Source of the DNA: Earliella scabrosa
Taxonomy: Eukaryota; Basidiomycota; Agaricomycetes; Polyporales; Polyporaceae
Assembly (NCBI GenBank): GCA_022605405.1
Contig: JABYQQ010000005.1
Span: forward strand, 1,116,001-1,180,000
Direction: 5' to 3'
DNA length: 64,000 nucleotides
Shown: positions 1 to 10,578 of the stretch, in pieces
How positions within the stretch are numbered: the first letter of the stretch is position 1
Layout: every line of letters starts with the position of its first letter
Position numbers and translations under genes: made by a program
Notes under the pieces: model-generated
The model's input: the letters and a program-made list of their open reading frames with translations, nothing else
Databases searched by the model: none
Told to the model about the DNA's origin: nothing

Positions 1-1
1 C

Positions 2-529
2 CCAGAAGACCAGCGCATTCCCATGTACTTCGCGCGTGGTTCCTACGCATCCTATCGGGGGCCAGGGATCAAACGCGTATCCCACTTGATCTACCCATGT
101 CCTGCTGTCGGGAAAGACAGCCATGCCTTCCACTCTCTGGGTACACACCTCACGGTCGACCTGCAAGGGAAGGTTCGGTTTGGGCCTGACCTTGACTGGC
201 TATCTCCTCCCGATGACGAGGACCCAGACTTCTGGCAGAAACACCTCATTCCGGACGACTCGCGCTTGCCGCTCATGTACGACGCTGTCAAGTTGTATCT
301 CCCGGATGTCGTCCCTGAAGGGTTCCAGCCCGACTACTGTGGAGTCAGACCGAAATTAGTGGGTCCTGGGGCTGGATTTCAAGACTTCGTGTTCCGCCGC
401 GACTACGCGAACGGGCAGAAGGGCGGAGAGATGATCAGCCTGTTGGGGATAGAGAGTCCTGGGTTGACTTCGAGTCTTGCGATCGCCGAACACGTAGTGG
501 ACGACATGATGGGTGGGGGACGGGGATGA
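2..529 (+). CDS. L2HGDH: L-2-hydroxyglutarate dehydrogenase, C-terminal part (truncated by window edge)
   Basis: FAD-dependent mitochondrial enzyme that oxidises L-2-hydroxyglutarate to 2-oxoglutarate. Only the last ~175 codons are present. The frame is open from base 2, so the gene begins upstream of the window. Seen directly: the family's C-terminal blocks ARGSY, RVSHLIYPCP, LGTHLTVDL, FGPDLDWL, RPKLVGPG and the near-terminal ISLLGIESPGLTSSLAIAEH, which packs against the FAD in this DAO-type fold. No intron is needed in this part. The stop TGA is at 527-529. It converges on the neighbouring complex I gene with only 87 bp between stop codons. The family call is secure; cofactor and substrate follow from the family, since the N-terminal FAD site is outside the window. 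Confidence 0.9.
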   Translation, partial: PEDQRIPMYFARGSYASYRGPGIKRVSHLIYPCPAVGKDSHAFHSLGTHLTVDLQGKVRFGPDLDWLSPPDDEDPDFWQKHLIPDDSRLPLMYDAVKLYLPDVVPEGFQPDYCGVRPKLVGPGAGFQDFVFRRDYANGQKGGEMISLLGIESPGLTSSLAIAEHVVDDMMGGGRG

Positions 530-616
530 TTGAGGACAATGTAAACATACAGATCACCAATGGCACTACCCCGTGTTCCGAAGCCCTCCGAGACCCTTCA
601 TGACAGTACTAATGCT

Positions 617-1280
617 CTAGACAGAGGAGTCTCCTCGCGACGCAGTCTTGGGCTTCCAAGTCTCGTACTTGGGACGGGTGGTGTTGTATGGGCGGTAAGC
701 ACCTCTGGTGCCAGTCAAATTCTCGACCCATGGCTACGATACAGACCCATGGATGATGAGTATGAGGCTAGAGAGGATACGATACGGATACGCACTGCCT
801 TCCATGGCGGGGTCAGGTTCTGCACAATGCTATCTTCCGTGGGAGGGTCCTTGCGAATATGGTGGATCCAAGAGTGCCATTCCGGAGGAACTTGCGTTGC
901 GTTGTTGTCATGCTAAATGCCAAACGGTGTGCTCATGAAGACTGTCACTTGTTTGCACTGCGTGATGCATACCTGAGCATAGTCCACCCAACGGTGACGA
1001 CCTGATGTCTCCGTTGAATGCCATACACATGACAATGTGAACAAGAGTACTCACCAGGAATCTCCTCCTCAGGGTTCAAGTTCTCGAAGTAGCGGTTTCC
1101 GAACCTCCATGTCGTCCCTCACTTCAGCACTCGCCGGAGTACAAGGAGATAGAATGCGACGCACTGGTCCTTGCCCACAAATCGTCCCGACTTCGCGTCA
1201 CCGATGTATTGCATCTGACGCCACCATTCTCGAAAACCAACCCGTCGAAGACTGCGGATAGTCCGCTGGAGGGAAACCAT
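617..1280 (-). CDS. NDUFA12: NADH:ubiquinone oxidoreductase accessory subunit NDUFA12 (B17.2)
   Basis: Accessory subunit of mitochondrial respiratory complex I. It is easily missed because its five exons are short. Exons 5'->3': 1280-1165, 1104-1055, 1001-973, 912-796, 733-617, giving 142 residues, the usual length for fungal homologues. The protein begins MVSLQRTIRSLRRVGF and contains the family signature blocks WWRQMQYIGDAKSGRFVG, FGNRYFENL, IPGRHRWVDYAQ, VPPEWHSWIHH and ENLTGTRGAYRPYNTTRPKY. All four introns are GT-AG, 51-62 nt, and phases agree throughout. It is transcribed away from the S33 hydrolase gene, sharing the ~420-bp interval 1281-1701 as a divergent promoter. The function is inferred from the family. 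Confidence 0.88.
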
Positions 1281-1701
1281 GGTTGTGTGGAGAGTTTGAG
1301 CACGTCCAGCACGCTACTCCCGAACGCTCCGCCAACGCCCGATTATGTAAGCGCCCGGTGGCGACCTCCGATGAGCCTCTCAGCTCTGTAGCTCTGTTAG
1401 CATGCTATTATGTAGTATTTGATCTCCTGCATCTTGGCTCTCTGACGGATATGAATTGGTGCGATGCATCCAGTTCTTGGAGGTCTCGCCTGTATAGCTT
1501 GGCATATGCTCTCAATCGCTGCAGGGCTCATCATATGGTGTACCGTGTCAGCATAAGATCTCGTGCCGGTTCCGAGTCCGATACCTGTGACTCTATCTAT
1601 GGCCAAGTCTGTTTCCACGAGCACTTATAAAAGAAGCTCGAGCTCGAGAGACCAGCCATCTCAGCAGTTTCTGCATCCACGTCGCAACCCATCCAGCCCT
1701 C
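1281..1701. other. Divergent intergenic region, no gene seen
   Basis: This interval lies between the start codons of NDUFA12 (-) and the S33 hydrolase (+). It must hold both promoters. I saw no convincing TATA element and no conserved coding segment. Confidence 0.5.
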
Positions 1702-2739
1702 ATGACCACGTCAACCCTTACAGGAACAGCCCCCTTCGATGCCGGTGCGGGCAAGCCCTGCGAGACTTGGTATCAAGTCTACGGAGATCTCAAGTCGGGC
1801 AAGACTCCAGTCGTTGCGATCCATGGCGGACCCGGATCAACGCACCACTACATCCTCTCCCTCGTCGACCTCGCTGCCATCCACTCCATCCCTGTCGTAT
1901 TCTATGACCAGCTCGGCAACGGCAACTCGACACATCTCCCGGAAAAGTCGGGAGACGCGGGCTCGTTCTGGACAGAACAGCTCTTCTTGGACGAGCTCGA
2001 CAACCTCATCCGCCATCTCGGCATCCAGGACAACTACTCTATCCTTGGGCACTCGTGGGGCGGGATGCTCGCGTCTCGGCATGCATCCAAGCGTCCAAAG
2101 GGTTTGAAACGCCTCGTCATCTCCGACAGCCCTGCGGACATGCAGCTGTTCCAGAAGGTGGCATACGGGGAGTTGATTCCGAAGCTGCAACCAGAAACCC
2201 GGGTATGCGCGCTCCACGCTCGTCGTTGTGCAGTATCGTTTTGGCTCATAACTTCGTATTGAACTTAGGACACATTGCTCAAGCACGAGGCAGCCGGCAC
2301 AACGGAATCGCAGGAGTACCAGGATGCGATGATCGCGTTCTACAAGCAGCATTTGTGTCGCGTCGATCCGTGGCCTGCCGAGCTCCTGCAGAGTTTCGAA
2401 TGGATGGAGAAGGATCACACGGTCTACATGACGATGTAAGTGCTGTGGTGTCGTCCGCACAAGCTGGGGACTCACTTAGTAAACAGGAATGGGCCATCCG
2501 AGTTCTACATCACTGGCTTGCTGAAGGACTGGTGCATGGTGGAGGATGCCAGCAAGATCGAGGTGCCGACGCTGCTGTTAAACGGCGCATACGACGAAGC
2601 CGGAGACAACTGCGTCAAGCCGTTCTTCAAGGCGATCCCCAAGGTGAAATGGTTCACATTCGCGAACTCAAGTCACACGCCGCACTGGGAAGAGAGGGAA
2701 AAGTACATGTGTCTGGTGGCAGATTTCTTGACGGAGTAG
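1702..2739 (+). CDS. Proline iminopeptidase-like alpha/beta hydrolase (peptidase family S33)
   Basis: Serine hydrolase of the prolyl-iminopeptidase/amino-acid-amide hydrolase group. Exons 1702-2202, 2269-2435, 2487-2739 give 306 residues, normal for the family. Seen directly: the oxyanion-loop motif HGGPGST near residue 41, the nucleophile elbow GHSWGGM with Ser near residue 118, a late Asp in NGAYDEAGD, and the catalytic His in SSHTPHWEE close to the C-terminus, so the triad looks complete. The motif MNGPSEFY is reassembled exactly across intron 2. There is no signal peptide, so it is probably cytosolic. Substrate cannot be told from sequence: Pro-X peptides, amino-acid amides and related esters are all possible. 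Its stop lies 43 bp from the HIS6 stop in convergent orientation. Confidence 0.88.
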
Positions 2740-2782
2740 TTGTGCGGACTATGGATACAATTCACGCGGCGTGAAGAAGCTT

Positions 2783-4070
2783 CTATCCATTGCGCGTTGC
2801 GTTGTTGACCTCCACCAGCTCCTCGAATTTGACGAGTGTGCCTCCGAAGATGTCCAACGAACTGTCGAACAGTGAGCGGTAAGTACGCTGGATACGATGC
2901 ATGGGCCTACCTTCCATACGTCAGATCAACCTTTCCATTCGACAGCCGATCTACAAGGGCGAGATCTGATATACTCTTTGCCCCTCCCGCGTATGTCGTG
3001 GGTATATCAACCCATTCCCCGAGTTCTGCTCCTTCTGTCAGCCAAAGAACGGATCACGGAAAAAAACCGTAACTGACTTGAGACAAGCTCTTCATCGATC
3101 CCCTGACATAGGCCTTCTACGTCCGCCGCATGGATCAGGAATTCGCTACAAGATCATACGTACGGTTAAGATCCGTCGTTACTGGTGGCCATGGCTGCGC
3201 GCACCTACAGTACTGTGACAGTAGATCGAGCGATTCTTCGCAGGGGCGTCAGCATAAGGCAAAGACAGGACAGAGTGAAAGCGACGATGCCTTTGTTGAC
3301 TTCCATATCTGTGATCGTCTGCCACTTGTTCATGGCCACGAACCATCTGTCCTCTCGCCTTCGACAGCTGTAGGGTTCATAGTATTGGTGAAGGACGGTC
3401 GGTCGGACATTTGGTCGTGACTCTACCTGACGTCCACAACAAGTCTATCTTTTCTGGCCGCAGACGAAATAGCCTGCAGTCGCTCAAGGGAGAACTTCCC
3501 GTCCGGGAACAGATACGAGGTCACGATCACCTGCACACACACGCAATGACGACCAAAATCAGCATTGAATGGAGCCGCACGTCGAACGGGAGGACCTGCC
3601 TTGCTCGCACCTGCGTCGAGCCATTCGCGAGCATTGTCTGCAGTAATGCCACCGCCAATCTGCAAATGTCCTAGAACAGAAGAGATCAGGAGATGAAGTC
3701 GATGGGTACGAACCAGTACGAGACGCACCCGGCCACGCCGCGAGAGCATTCTTCGCTGCCTGGTCGTTACCCGGACCAAGTTTGATAACATGCCCGCCCT
3801 CGAGGGCATGGCTCTTGTATAGCTCGGCAAAGTATGTCGACGGATGACTGCACCATGCGTGTGATCGGAATAGACTAGCTCAGAAACGAACTTGCACTTG
3901 CATGAGGCATTGGAAGCCCCTTACCTCGCGACGAAGTTGGTCTTTAGATGACTCGGGTCTTCGCTCAGTGTGCCGCCGACGATCTGCTTCACCTCGCCAT
4001 TGTGCAGGTCAATGCATGGACGAAAGCGCGACTGGCGACGCGTCGTTGGGTCGAGCGTGGTAGACGTCAT
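2783..4070 (-). CDS. HIS6: Phosphoribosylformimino-AICAR-P isomerase (histidine biosynthesis, HisA type)
   Basis: Fourth step of histidine biosynthesis: isomerisation of ProFAR to PRFAR in the cytosol by a (beta/alpha)8 barrel. Exons 5'->3': 4070-3925, 3847-3729, 3670-3600, 3530-3427, 3367-3291, 3235-3205, 3145-3078, 3034-2911, 2861-2783, giving 272 residues. Motifs in order: [20 protein letters not shown] with the catalytic Asp, [94 protein letters not shown]. Phases fit only if introns 3599-3531 and 3290-3236 are read as GC-AG introns; the other six are GT-AG. Exon 6 is only 31 nt. The start ATG at 4068-4070 gives an N-terminus of normal length. The gene runs tail-to-tail with the hydrolase. 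Confidence 0.9.
3236..3290 (-). other. GC-AG intron in HIS6 (55 nt)
   Basis: The exon ends at 3291 with AACAAAG and the intron starts GCATCG. A TGCTGAC branch-point-like element precedes the GCGAAG acceptor. Splicing gives [17 protein letters not shown], as expected for the family. No GT donor nearby keeps the frame. Confidence 0.65.
3531..3599 (-). other. GC-AG intron in HIS6 (69 nt)
   Basis: Read on the minus strand, the exon ends ...GCGAGCAAG and the intron begins GCAGGT and ends TGTGCAG. Joining at AAG|GTG restores the conserved [12 protein letters not shown] segment. The nearest GT would shift the frame. Confidence 0.75.
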
Positions 4071-4333
4071 CCGGATGGAGATGAGATCAGAAAATGCACG
4101 GTCGAGACGCTCACGTCAATCCTCCCCTATCCTCCCTCGCGCAGATCGTAATCTCGCGTGGCCCATGGGCTCCATCTAATGTGCTCGTCTTCCCTCATGT
4201 AGCAGCACTGCTGGGATCATGCCTTCAGCAGCAAGGCTATAACCAAGCCGGACAATGTTCTCAAGCATATCCAACAAACTATCTTACATGAGTTCGCAAA
4301 ACGCCGCGAACCCAAGCATCGCGCTTCAAACTC

Positions 4334-6452
4334 TCAGTACTCCATCGAGTGCTCAATGATCTTCGTCAAGTGCTCCCGCCCGTCCTCACCCGCAACGTCT
4401 CCAATACCCGGTGCAAGGTCGAGCACGCGCCTCTGCGGGATCGTCCCCTCCACCAGCGCAGGGATATCCGCCTTCGTGTACCCTACAGCCTTAAGACCGC
4501 GGGGGACACCCAGGTTGTCGAGGAAGCGCGCGATAGCCTCGAAGAGGTGCGCGCCGATCGCGTTGTCCGGGATCGCGGTGATGGATGGGTCCGTCGGCGT
4601 CACCCCGTGGAATATCGCAAGCGCCTCGCGGTGCCGGTCGGGCGAGGAGGGCGCGGTGAACTGGAACACGGCGGGAGCTGGGAGCGCGACACTGCATTAC
4701 AACGTGTAAGTACGCCTGAGGCTCTGTGGGTAGGGAGTCGGTACTTACGTGACACCGTGCGGGATGATGGGGTGGTCAACGTTGTACCCGGCGTACTTGT
4801 ACTGGGGGCCCTTCTTGTTCAGACCGGAGATCTGAAACGCGTGTGGTCACGACATGGGCGCGTTTACACATACAACCGCAACTTCAGGACGTACCGGATA
4901 GCTGATCCCGTGGCAGAGGTGCACACCGGCATTTCCAAAGCCGATGCCCGCGAATGAGGCAGCCAGCCTGTCCGAACGCCGAAGAACATCGCATTAAGCC
5001 ACTGACACCGTCAGTGATAGAGAGCGGCGAGACGCACAACATCTGGGACAGCGACTCGTGATCATCTGGGTTCTTTGCGACCCGTGGCAAGTGTTTCACA
5101 GTCGTATTCAGCGCCCACATAGAGAAGATGTCAGCCACCGGGTTGCTACCCTGGTATGCCGGGCGCAGGATGGGGTTCGAGGGGCGAGGTGTGCGCTCGT
5201 TGTAACTGATGCAAACATATGATGTTGAATGGAGGCAACAGCTTCGTACGAACTTTCACTCACGGAATTGCTGTGTAGCTCTCCAGACTGTGGAACAAAA
5301 CGTCGAGACCAGCACTGATGTGCAGTTCTGAGGGTGTGGTCAAGAGAAGTCTGTATGATGGCGCAGCAAGAACCGACCTCGCGAGCAAGACCTGGTGTTC
5401 AAAGTGTCCACAATACCGAGCATGGGCTTCAGTGCACGGTTGGCAATACCAGTCTTGAATGCCATTGAGGTGATGTCGAGAATAGCTGTGCCAGTAGTCT
5501 CAGACCCAGTACCCGCGGTAGTCGGCACTACCCTATACAATCAGCATGTTGACCTCCGGGTAGAGTTGTGGACCGACCTGCGATCAATGGCCTCAGCTTC
5601 TCCTTGACAGGAAGACCCTTCCCGACAGGTGCGTTGATGAAGTCAAACAAGTCCGCATCTTTGTAGACGGTGAACCTGATAATGTTAGATGAGCTTGAGC
5701 TTAGTGTGCACCATGGGCAGAACTCACAGATTGGCGGCCTTCGCTGTGTCCATCACACTTCCACCTCCAACACTGAACGACAGTCCGTCAGTATAGTACA
5801 CAGGAACGAACTCGACATCTCCGGTACTCACGCCAGGAAATGGCTGCAATCATGCTGCCGTGCCCAAGCAATCGCGTCCCGCCAACTGGCCTCGGTCGGC
5901 TCCGCAACGACGCGGTCATAGACCACGAAGGGGAGGTCTTGCTGAGCCTCCAAAGAAGCAATAGCCTGCGAACGCCGGTGAGGTCATAACCTTGTAACGC
6001 CCAAGCTCGCGTGTGTTACCTACCATCTTGGCTGGAGGGAGCTTCGCGACATTCGGATCGGTGAATACGGCGACCTGCGTGCCGCGACCTGAACATCCCA
6101 TGCGTTGTCCATGAGTCGTTGCCACGCACCTTGCGAGCATTCATGTTCTTGAAGTCCATTCCAACCTCGCGAGTCACCCCCTCACCGAAACGCAAGTTCG
6201 CAGCAGCAACCTGGACATACGGTAGGTCCTTATGCACCACCCCACCTCCTAGCGAACACCACGAACCTCGAAGGCATACTCCTTCTCGACCGGGAGAGAC
6301 TCCACGGGTGTTGCGTACTTCCTCATTTGCTGAAGGGCATGAAAAGGGTTGTGTGCACCTCCGGACCGGCAGCCATGACAGGGGCACGCAGTGTGCTGGG
6401 CAGCGCTTATGAGGCGACGAATGACGTTCCTAGAGGCAGTAGCAGACGACAT
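4334..6452 (-). CDS. ADHFE1: Hydroxyacid-oxoacid transhydrogenase, mitochondrial (iron-type alcohol dehydrogenase family)
   Basis: Couples oxidation of a hydroxyacid (4-hydroxybutyrate in studied homologues) to reduction of 2-oxoglutarate, which yields D-2-hydroxyglutarate. Exons 5'->3': 6452-6267, 6210-6130, 6074-6024, 5965-5832, 5772-5728, 5675-5578, 5527-5378, 5327-5264, 5205-5038, 4967-4895, 4831-4749, 4691-4334, giving 496 residues. The N-terminus (MSSATASRNVIRRLISAAQ) looks like a mitochondrial presequence. Motifs: LRFGEGVTREVGMD, VAVFTDPNVAKLPP, cofactor loop AVGGGSVMDTAKAANL, AVPTTAGTGSETTG, SAGLDVLFHSLESY, FAGIGFGNAGVHLCHGISYP, DHPIIPHG, VGYTKADIPALVEGTIPQ. A homologue of the 2-hydroxyglutarate-oxidising type (L-enantiomer) begins this window, but that neighbourhood may be chance. 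A TATA element lies ~50 bp upstream of the ATG. Confidence 0.9.
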
Positions 6453-6499
6453 GGCGGGGAACGGGAGGTGCGGGGGAGCGAGAGGCTTCAGAGTTGGGC

Positions 6500-6505
6500 T
6501 TTATA
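6500..6505 (-). promoter_or_regulatory. TATA box of the transhydrogenase gene
   Basis: TATAAA on the minus strand in the context GCTATAAAGCCC, 48-53 bp upstream of the ATG at 6452. Spacing is right for a fungal core promoter. Confidence 0.5.
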
Positions 6506-7703
6506 GCGTGGGTGCCCCTGGGCGGGGTGTGGGGAAGGCCGCGAGTGGGTCACGAGCAGCTCGGCCGACACGGTTGCCAGTCCTGTGACCGCGCCAATTA
6601 CGCGCCTCCCGACGCGAACGCCTCGAACGCCACAGAGCTCGAGGATGGGGCGCCGGGCAAGGAATTGTAACGGTACATGTACACGGGCAGTGTGGCATCC
6701 AAGCGCGACGTTTTCTGTCATGCATAGGCCGCATATATGCCGTCACCGTTCTTGAAGCTTGAGGGTGAGAATAAGAACGGTTCTTATAGCGATAGGAACA
6801 AAGAGAGGTCCAGAAGGGTTGAAGGAATGCCCTTCGACACAAATAGTTGACAAGGAGCATTACTGAGGAGGTGAACGATGTAAGGAGAGAAGCAGTGGAG
6901 AAGCCGGAAGCCTCACTCTTGCAGGAAGGTGGTTGCATGAGAAGCGCCCATGTAGACTTAGCATAACCGTGAGCGCTCCGCCGCGGACGCGCCATCAGAG
7001 ATCTATCGAACACCCAAACGCGGGCCCTCGTCGCCGGCGTCCGAGTCGACGGACTCAGGACGGACTGGTCTTCAAGTTCAGGCCAGGTTCAGGCAGTCCT
7101 AGTCAGGCTCAGAGACGAGACCGCATACCACCTCAAGCTGCTAGCACGGTGCATCGACAGGCTTGCTCCGAGATTCAAGTCGCGCGACAGACCCATTCGC
7201 CGCGGGGCAGAGTCCTAAATTGGCAAAATGGTTGACGACGCGCAGTGTTGATCAGGAATCCGGTGAAGTTTGGAAGTTCTTGGGTCTAGGCATGCGCGGA
7301 GATAGGACAAGCACGGTGATTCGCTGCTGCGCCCCGTCGGTCGTGCGACGGTGAGGCCTGCGAAGCGGACGACGGACGTTGCGGATGAAAGGGTGGCAGG
7401 GCCCGGGCGGTAGGGGCAGGGGATCTGGGAGTGATCTGGGGCAACTGGGATCTGTGGCAGCGGACACTGCCACGTGGGGGCGAGCGGCGGGCGTTCTGGA
7501 AGAGATGGCAGGGCGAGCCGGAGGGCAAGAGGACAAGGCTCGAGAAGTGATCAATGTTGCTATCGTCGCTGGCTCTCTCCTGAGTCTCCTTCTCCCATCC
7601 CCTGGGCTCTCTCCAGCCTCTCTCCTCCCGTCCCCGTCGGTCTTTACCCTCCGCTCTCTTCCAGTCATTCGTTTGGCTCCCTTCGCATCCTGGCTCCCAC
7701 ACC
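6506..7703. other. 1.2-kb divergent intergenic region
   Basis: Upstream of both the transhydrogenase (-) and the aspartic protease (+). Several open frames exist here, but none carries a recognisable motif or a convincing splice chain. The last ~130 bp before the protease ATG (about 7570-7703) are strongly pyrimidine-rich on the + strand (CTCTCTCC/CTTCTCCC runs), a common fungal core-promoter feature. Confidence 0.5.
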
Positions 7704-10027
7704 ATGAGGCTCTCTCTTGCTCTCGGTCTCCTTCTCCCCGCCACGCTCTCACAAGCAGTCAGGCTCTCCTTCACCCAGCGCAAGAATCCCGACCATCTCC
7801 TCCACAAGCGTTCCGGTGCTGCTCACTTCCACCGTCCAGCCGCCGTTCCTACCATACAACGTCCCAAAGTCTTCGCTGCTGGAGCTTCCAACACAGACAC
7901 CGACGATGGCGACGGCGACCTCGACCTGAGGTCTGTCCTCCCCCTCCGTGCCTTCCTCCCGTGCGCTCATCATGCCTCAGCTCATTTCATGACCTATTGT
8001 ACATTGCCAACGTGAGTTGCTCCATTCATCCGTACATGCCCCTTCTCAGCCTTCACGCTTAGGTCACCATTGGAGGCACCGGTACGTTCGCCGTGCTGCT
8101 GTCTCGTGCCAGCACATGTGTTGACTTCGTGCTCGGCCAGATTACCCCCTTCAACTCGACACGGGTTCTTCTGATCTCTGGGTGAAAGGAGACACGTCCC
8201 CTCTACCGAACACTGACCCAACGGTGAGCAACGTGCTGTGTTGGCTATTGGTCCGCTTGGTCGCCTAACCTGTGTATATTTCCTTCCAGAACTTGTCGCT
8301 AAACATTACAGTGAGTTTCCCTTCCACCCGCCTTTGCTCCGAAGTCACCTATTCACACCTATCATAGTACGGCATTGGCTCGACATCCGGCCGCATATCC
8401 TACACCGACGTCGAGTTCGCGGGGTGAGTCGCTTAAAGCGTGTAGCAGGCCGCAGCTAATACAACTTCTCAACTAGTATTAAAGTCGCCAAACAGGCGTT
8501 CATCGACGCCTCGAAGTCCGACAACCCCATCATCAACTATGGGGTCAACGGGATCGTCGGACTAGGTTTCACCAAGCTATCCAGCATCGACCACGCCCTC
8601 AAGAACTCTGGCAAGACAGATGGCAAGAGTCTACTCTACAACCTCTTCCTAGAGAACCCAGACGAACCCAACTTCATTGCCTTCGCGCTGCAAAGGACTA
8701 AGGAACACCAAGGAGATGTCGAGGGTTCCTTCACGATCGGTACGTGCTTGCCCCCTCGCGTTGATAGTCTTCCCTGTTCATCCAGCATCGTGCTCTCGTT
8801 AGGCGAGTTGGAAGAGGAATACTCCGATGTCTCGAAGAGCCCCAAGATTCCAACCTTCCCCGTTGTTGACCCTATGCGCTGGACCGTCCTTCTGGATGCG
8901 CTGCTAATGGGAGACAGCTCGATCCCCCTTTCGACCACTGTAGAAAGTGCACCGTCAGACAAGGCTGTCGTCATGCTCGACAGCGGCACCTCCTACACGT
9001 GAGTATAATACTCTCCTCGAGCGTCACGCACATCTTGACCCTGTCCATAGTTATGCGCCAGAGGCCGTCTGCAACGCCATTTACGGCAGTGTAAAGGGTG
9101 CTAAGTTCAGCGAAACCCTCGGTATGTGGATTGTCCCTTGTGATGCCGAAGTCGATATTGCTCTTCAATTCGGGTACGTTCATTAACTTACGACACGCTG
9201 TTGAGTTTCTGATCATCCCTGCAGTTCGGAAGTGTACCCGATACACCCTCTCGACGTCACTCCCGTTAACATTAATGACGACTCAATGTGCGTCGGCTCC
9301 TTCCTCCCACAAACGGTGTCCGTTGGTGCCGGGCAGTTGTAAGTGTGCTATTCCCACGAACCCTGCAATGACCGGCCGCTCATCTGAAGTCATCTCGCCT
9401 CACTTCGTCTACAGCGATTGGCTCATCGGCGACAACGTCATGCGGTCATTGTACACCGTCTATGACTTCGGTGACTTTGACTCCTCCAACAAGATGGGCA
9501 ACCCGTACATGCAGCTCCTCGCGCTCGTCGACCCGAACGTTGCTTCTAAGGAGTTCCACTCAGTACGCGGCGGCACCCCACTCACCAACATCACCTACAA
9601 CGCGCAGGACGTATCTTCGTCCACTGGCACAGCTGCGGTCGGCGCCTCCCAGGTCGACGTCTCCAGCGAGCTCGAGAGCACGCTCAACAAACTCCAGACC
9701 TACATCCCCGCCATCCTCGCGATCATGGCCCTCAACGCGCTCGTCATCCTCCTCCTCGCAGTAGCCGCGTTCATCTACATCTTCCGCCGGCGCAACCGTG
9801 CCCGCGCCCGCCGCAACCCTGGTCGCGCGAGCCCTATGCCCCTCCAGCGCACTTCGTCCTTCGTTGCACCCTTGCCGAGCGGCGGCAACGATGCGCTCGG
9901 TGCATATCAGCCCGTCTCTATGGCCCTCACGGAAGATACGTTCGTGCCCCCAACTCCGGCGTTCTCAAAACCGGGCTTCGAGGGGAGCACGATGCGGGCC
10001 GGCGACCGGCCAAAGTCTGTTGCGTGA
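7704..10027 (+). CDS. Pepsin-like aspartic protease (A1) with C-terminal transmembrane anchor
   Basis: Secretory-pathway aspartic endopeptidase. Exons 7704-7930, 7981-8011, 8063-8081, 8141-8223, 8290-8310, 8368-8423, 8477-8739, 8803-8998, 9051-9173, 9225-9338, 9415-10027 give 581 residues. Residues 1-18 are a signal peptide (MRLSLALGLLLPATLSQA). A short propeptide follows, then YIANVTIGG, active site 1 DTGSSDLWV (Asp ~99), the flap-region YGIGSTSG, and active site 2 DSGTSYT (Asp ~293). Near residues 474-500 there is a hydrophobic helix (ILAIMALNALVILLLAV) followed by an Arg-rich stop-transfer segment and a ~70-residue Ser/Pro-rich tail, so it is a type I membrane protein, not simply secreted. 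Both catalytic motifs are intact. Several exons are very short (19, 21, 31 nt) but phases agree. Substrates are unknown; cell-surface or vacuolar processing is likely. Confidence 0.88.
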
Positions 10028-10578
10028 GCGCGGTTCACGCGCTTCTCGTTCACGAGCTTGGATATGGGTGGTGGGCGCGGTGTAGGCCGCGATGGACTTT
10101 CTGGTGGATTTCGATCGTGGGAGCGGACGTTAATGTTGTCGTGGCCTTCGGTCGACGAAGGGGATCTCATGTCGCTCATCATGTCTTGCTTGACGGCTCG
10201 CTCTTGTGCTATTTCTTTTATATTCTCGATTCATCGTCATCATCATCATATCTCTCTCCTCCGCCTGCCTCATGTTGTGTCTGCACTGTCGATGACGAAC
10301 GGACCTTAGCAGTAGTATACTATATTGCGCGGCGCGCGGCGGCCTGCTTTTTGGCTGTCTTGCCTGCTCGGAATGGACATTCTCATCTCTCGGAATGGAT
10401 TCAAAAGCACTCGACTGCGGACGTACAGACCCTCAACAGCACAATCGGAAGGGTGGATCAAGAAGCGAAGATGTTTTCGAGCCAGCTCGGGGCTCGCAAC
10501 TCGGAGACGACGATATCTGCTGCGTGCATGCGATCAGGTCAGTGGTCGACGTTCCAGACTTTATCAACTCACCTCCGC
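10028..10578. other. Convergent intergenic region, no gene seen
   Basis: Between the protease stop and the 3' end of the hypothetical minus-strand gene. It includes a TCATCATCATCA-type simple repeat near 10230. I see no coding motif. Confidence 0.45.

Noticed and set aside
6501..7013. 170-codon minus-strand frame upstream of the transhydrogenase gene
   Set aside because: Arg/Ser/Pro-rich and motif-free, and it overlaps the TATA box and promoter of that gene.
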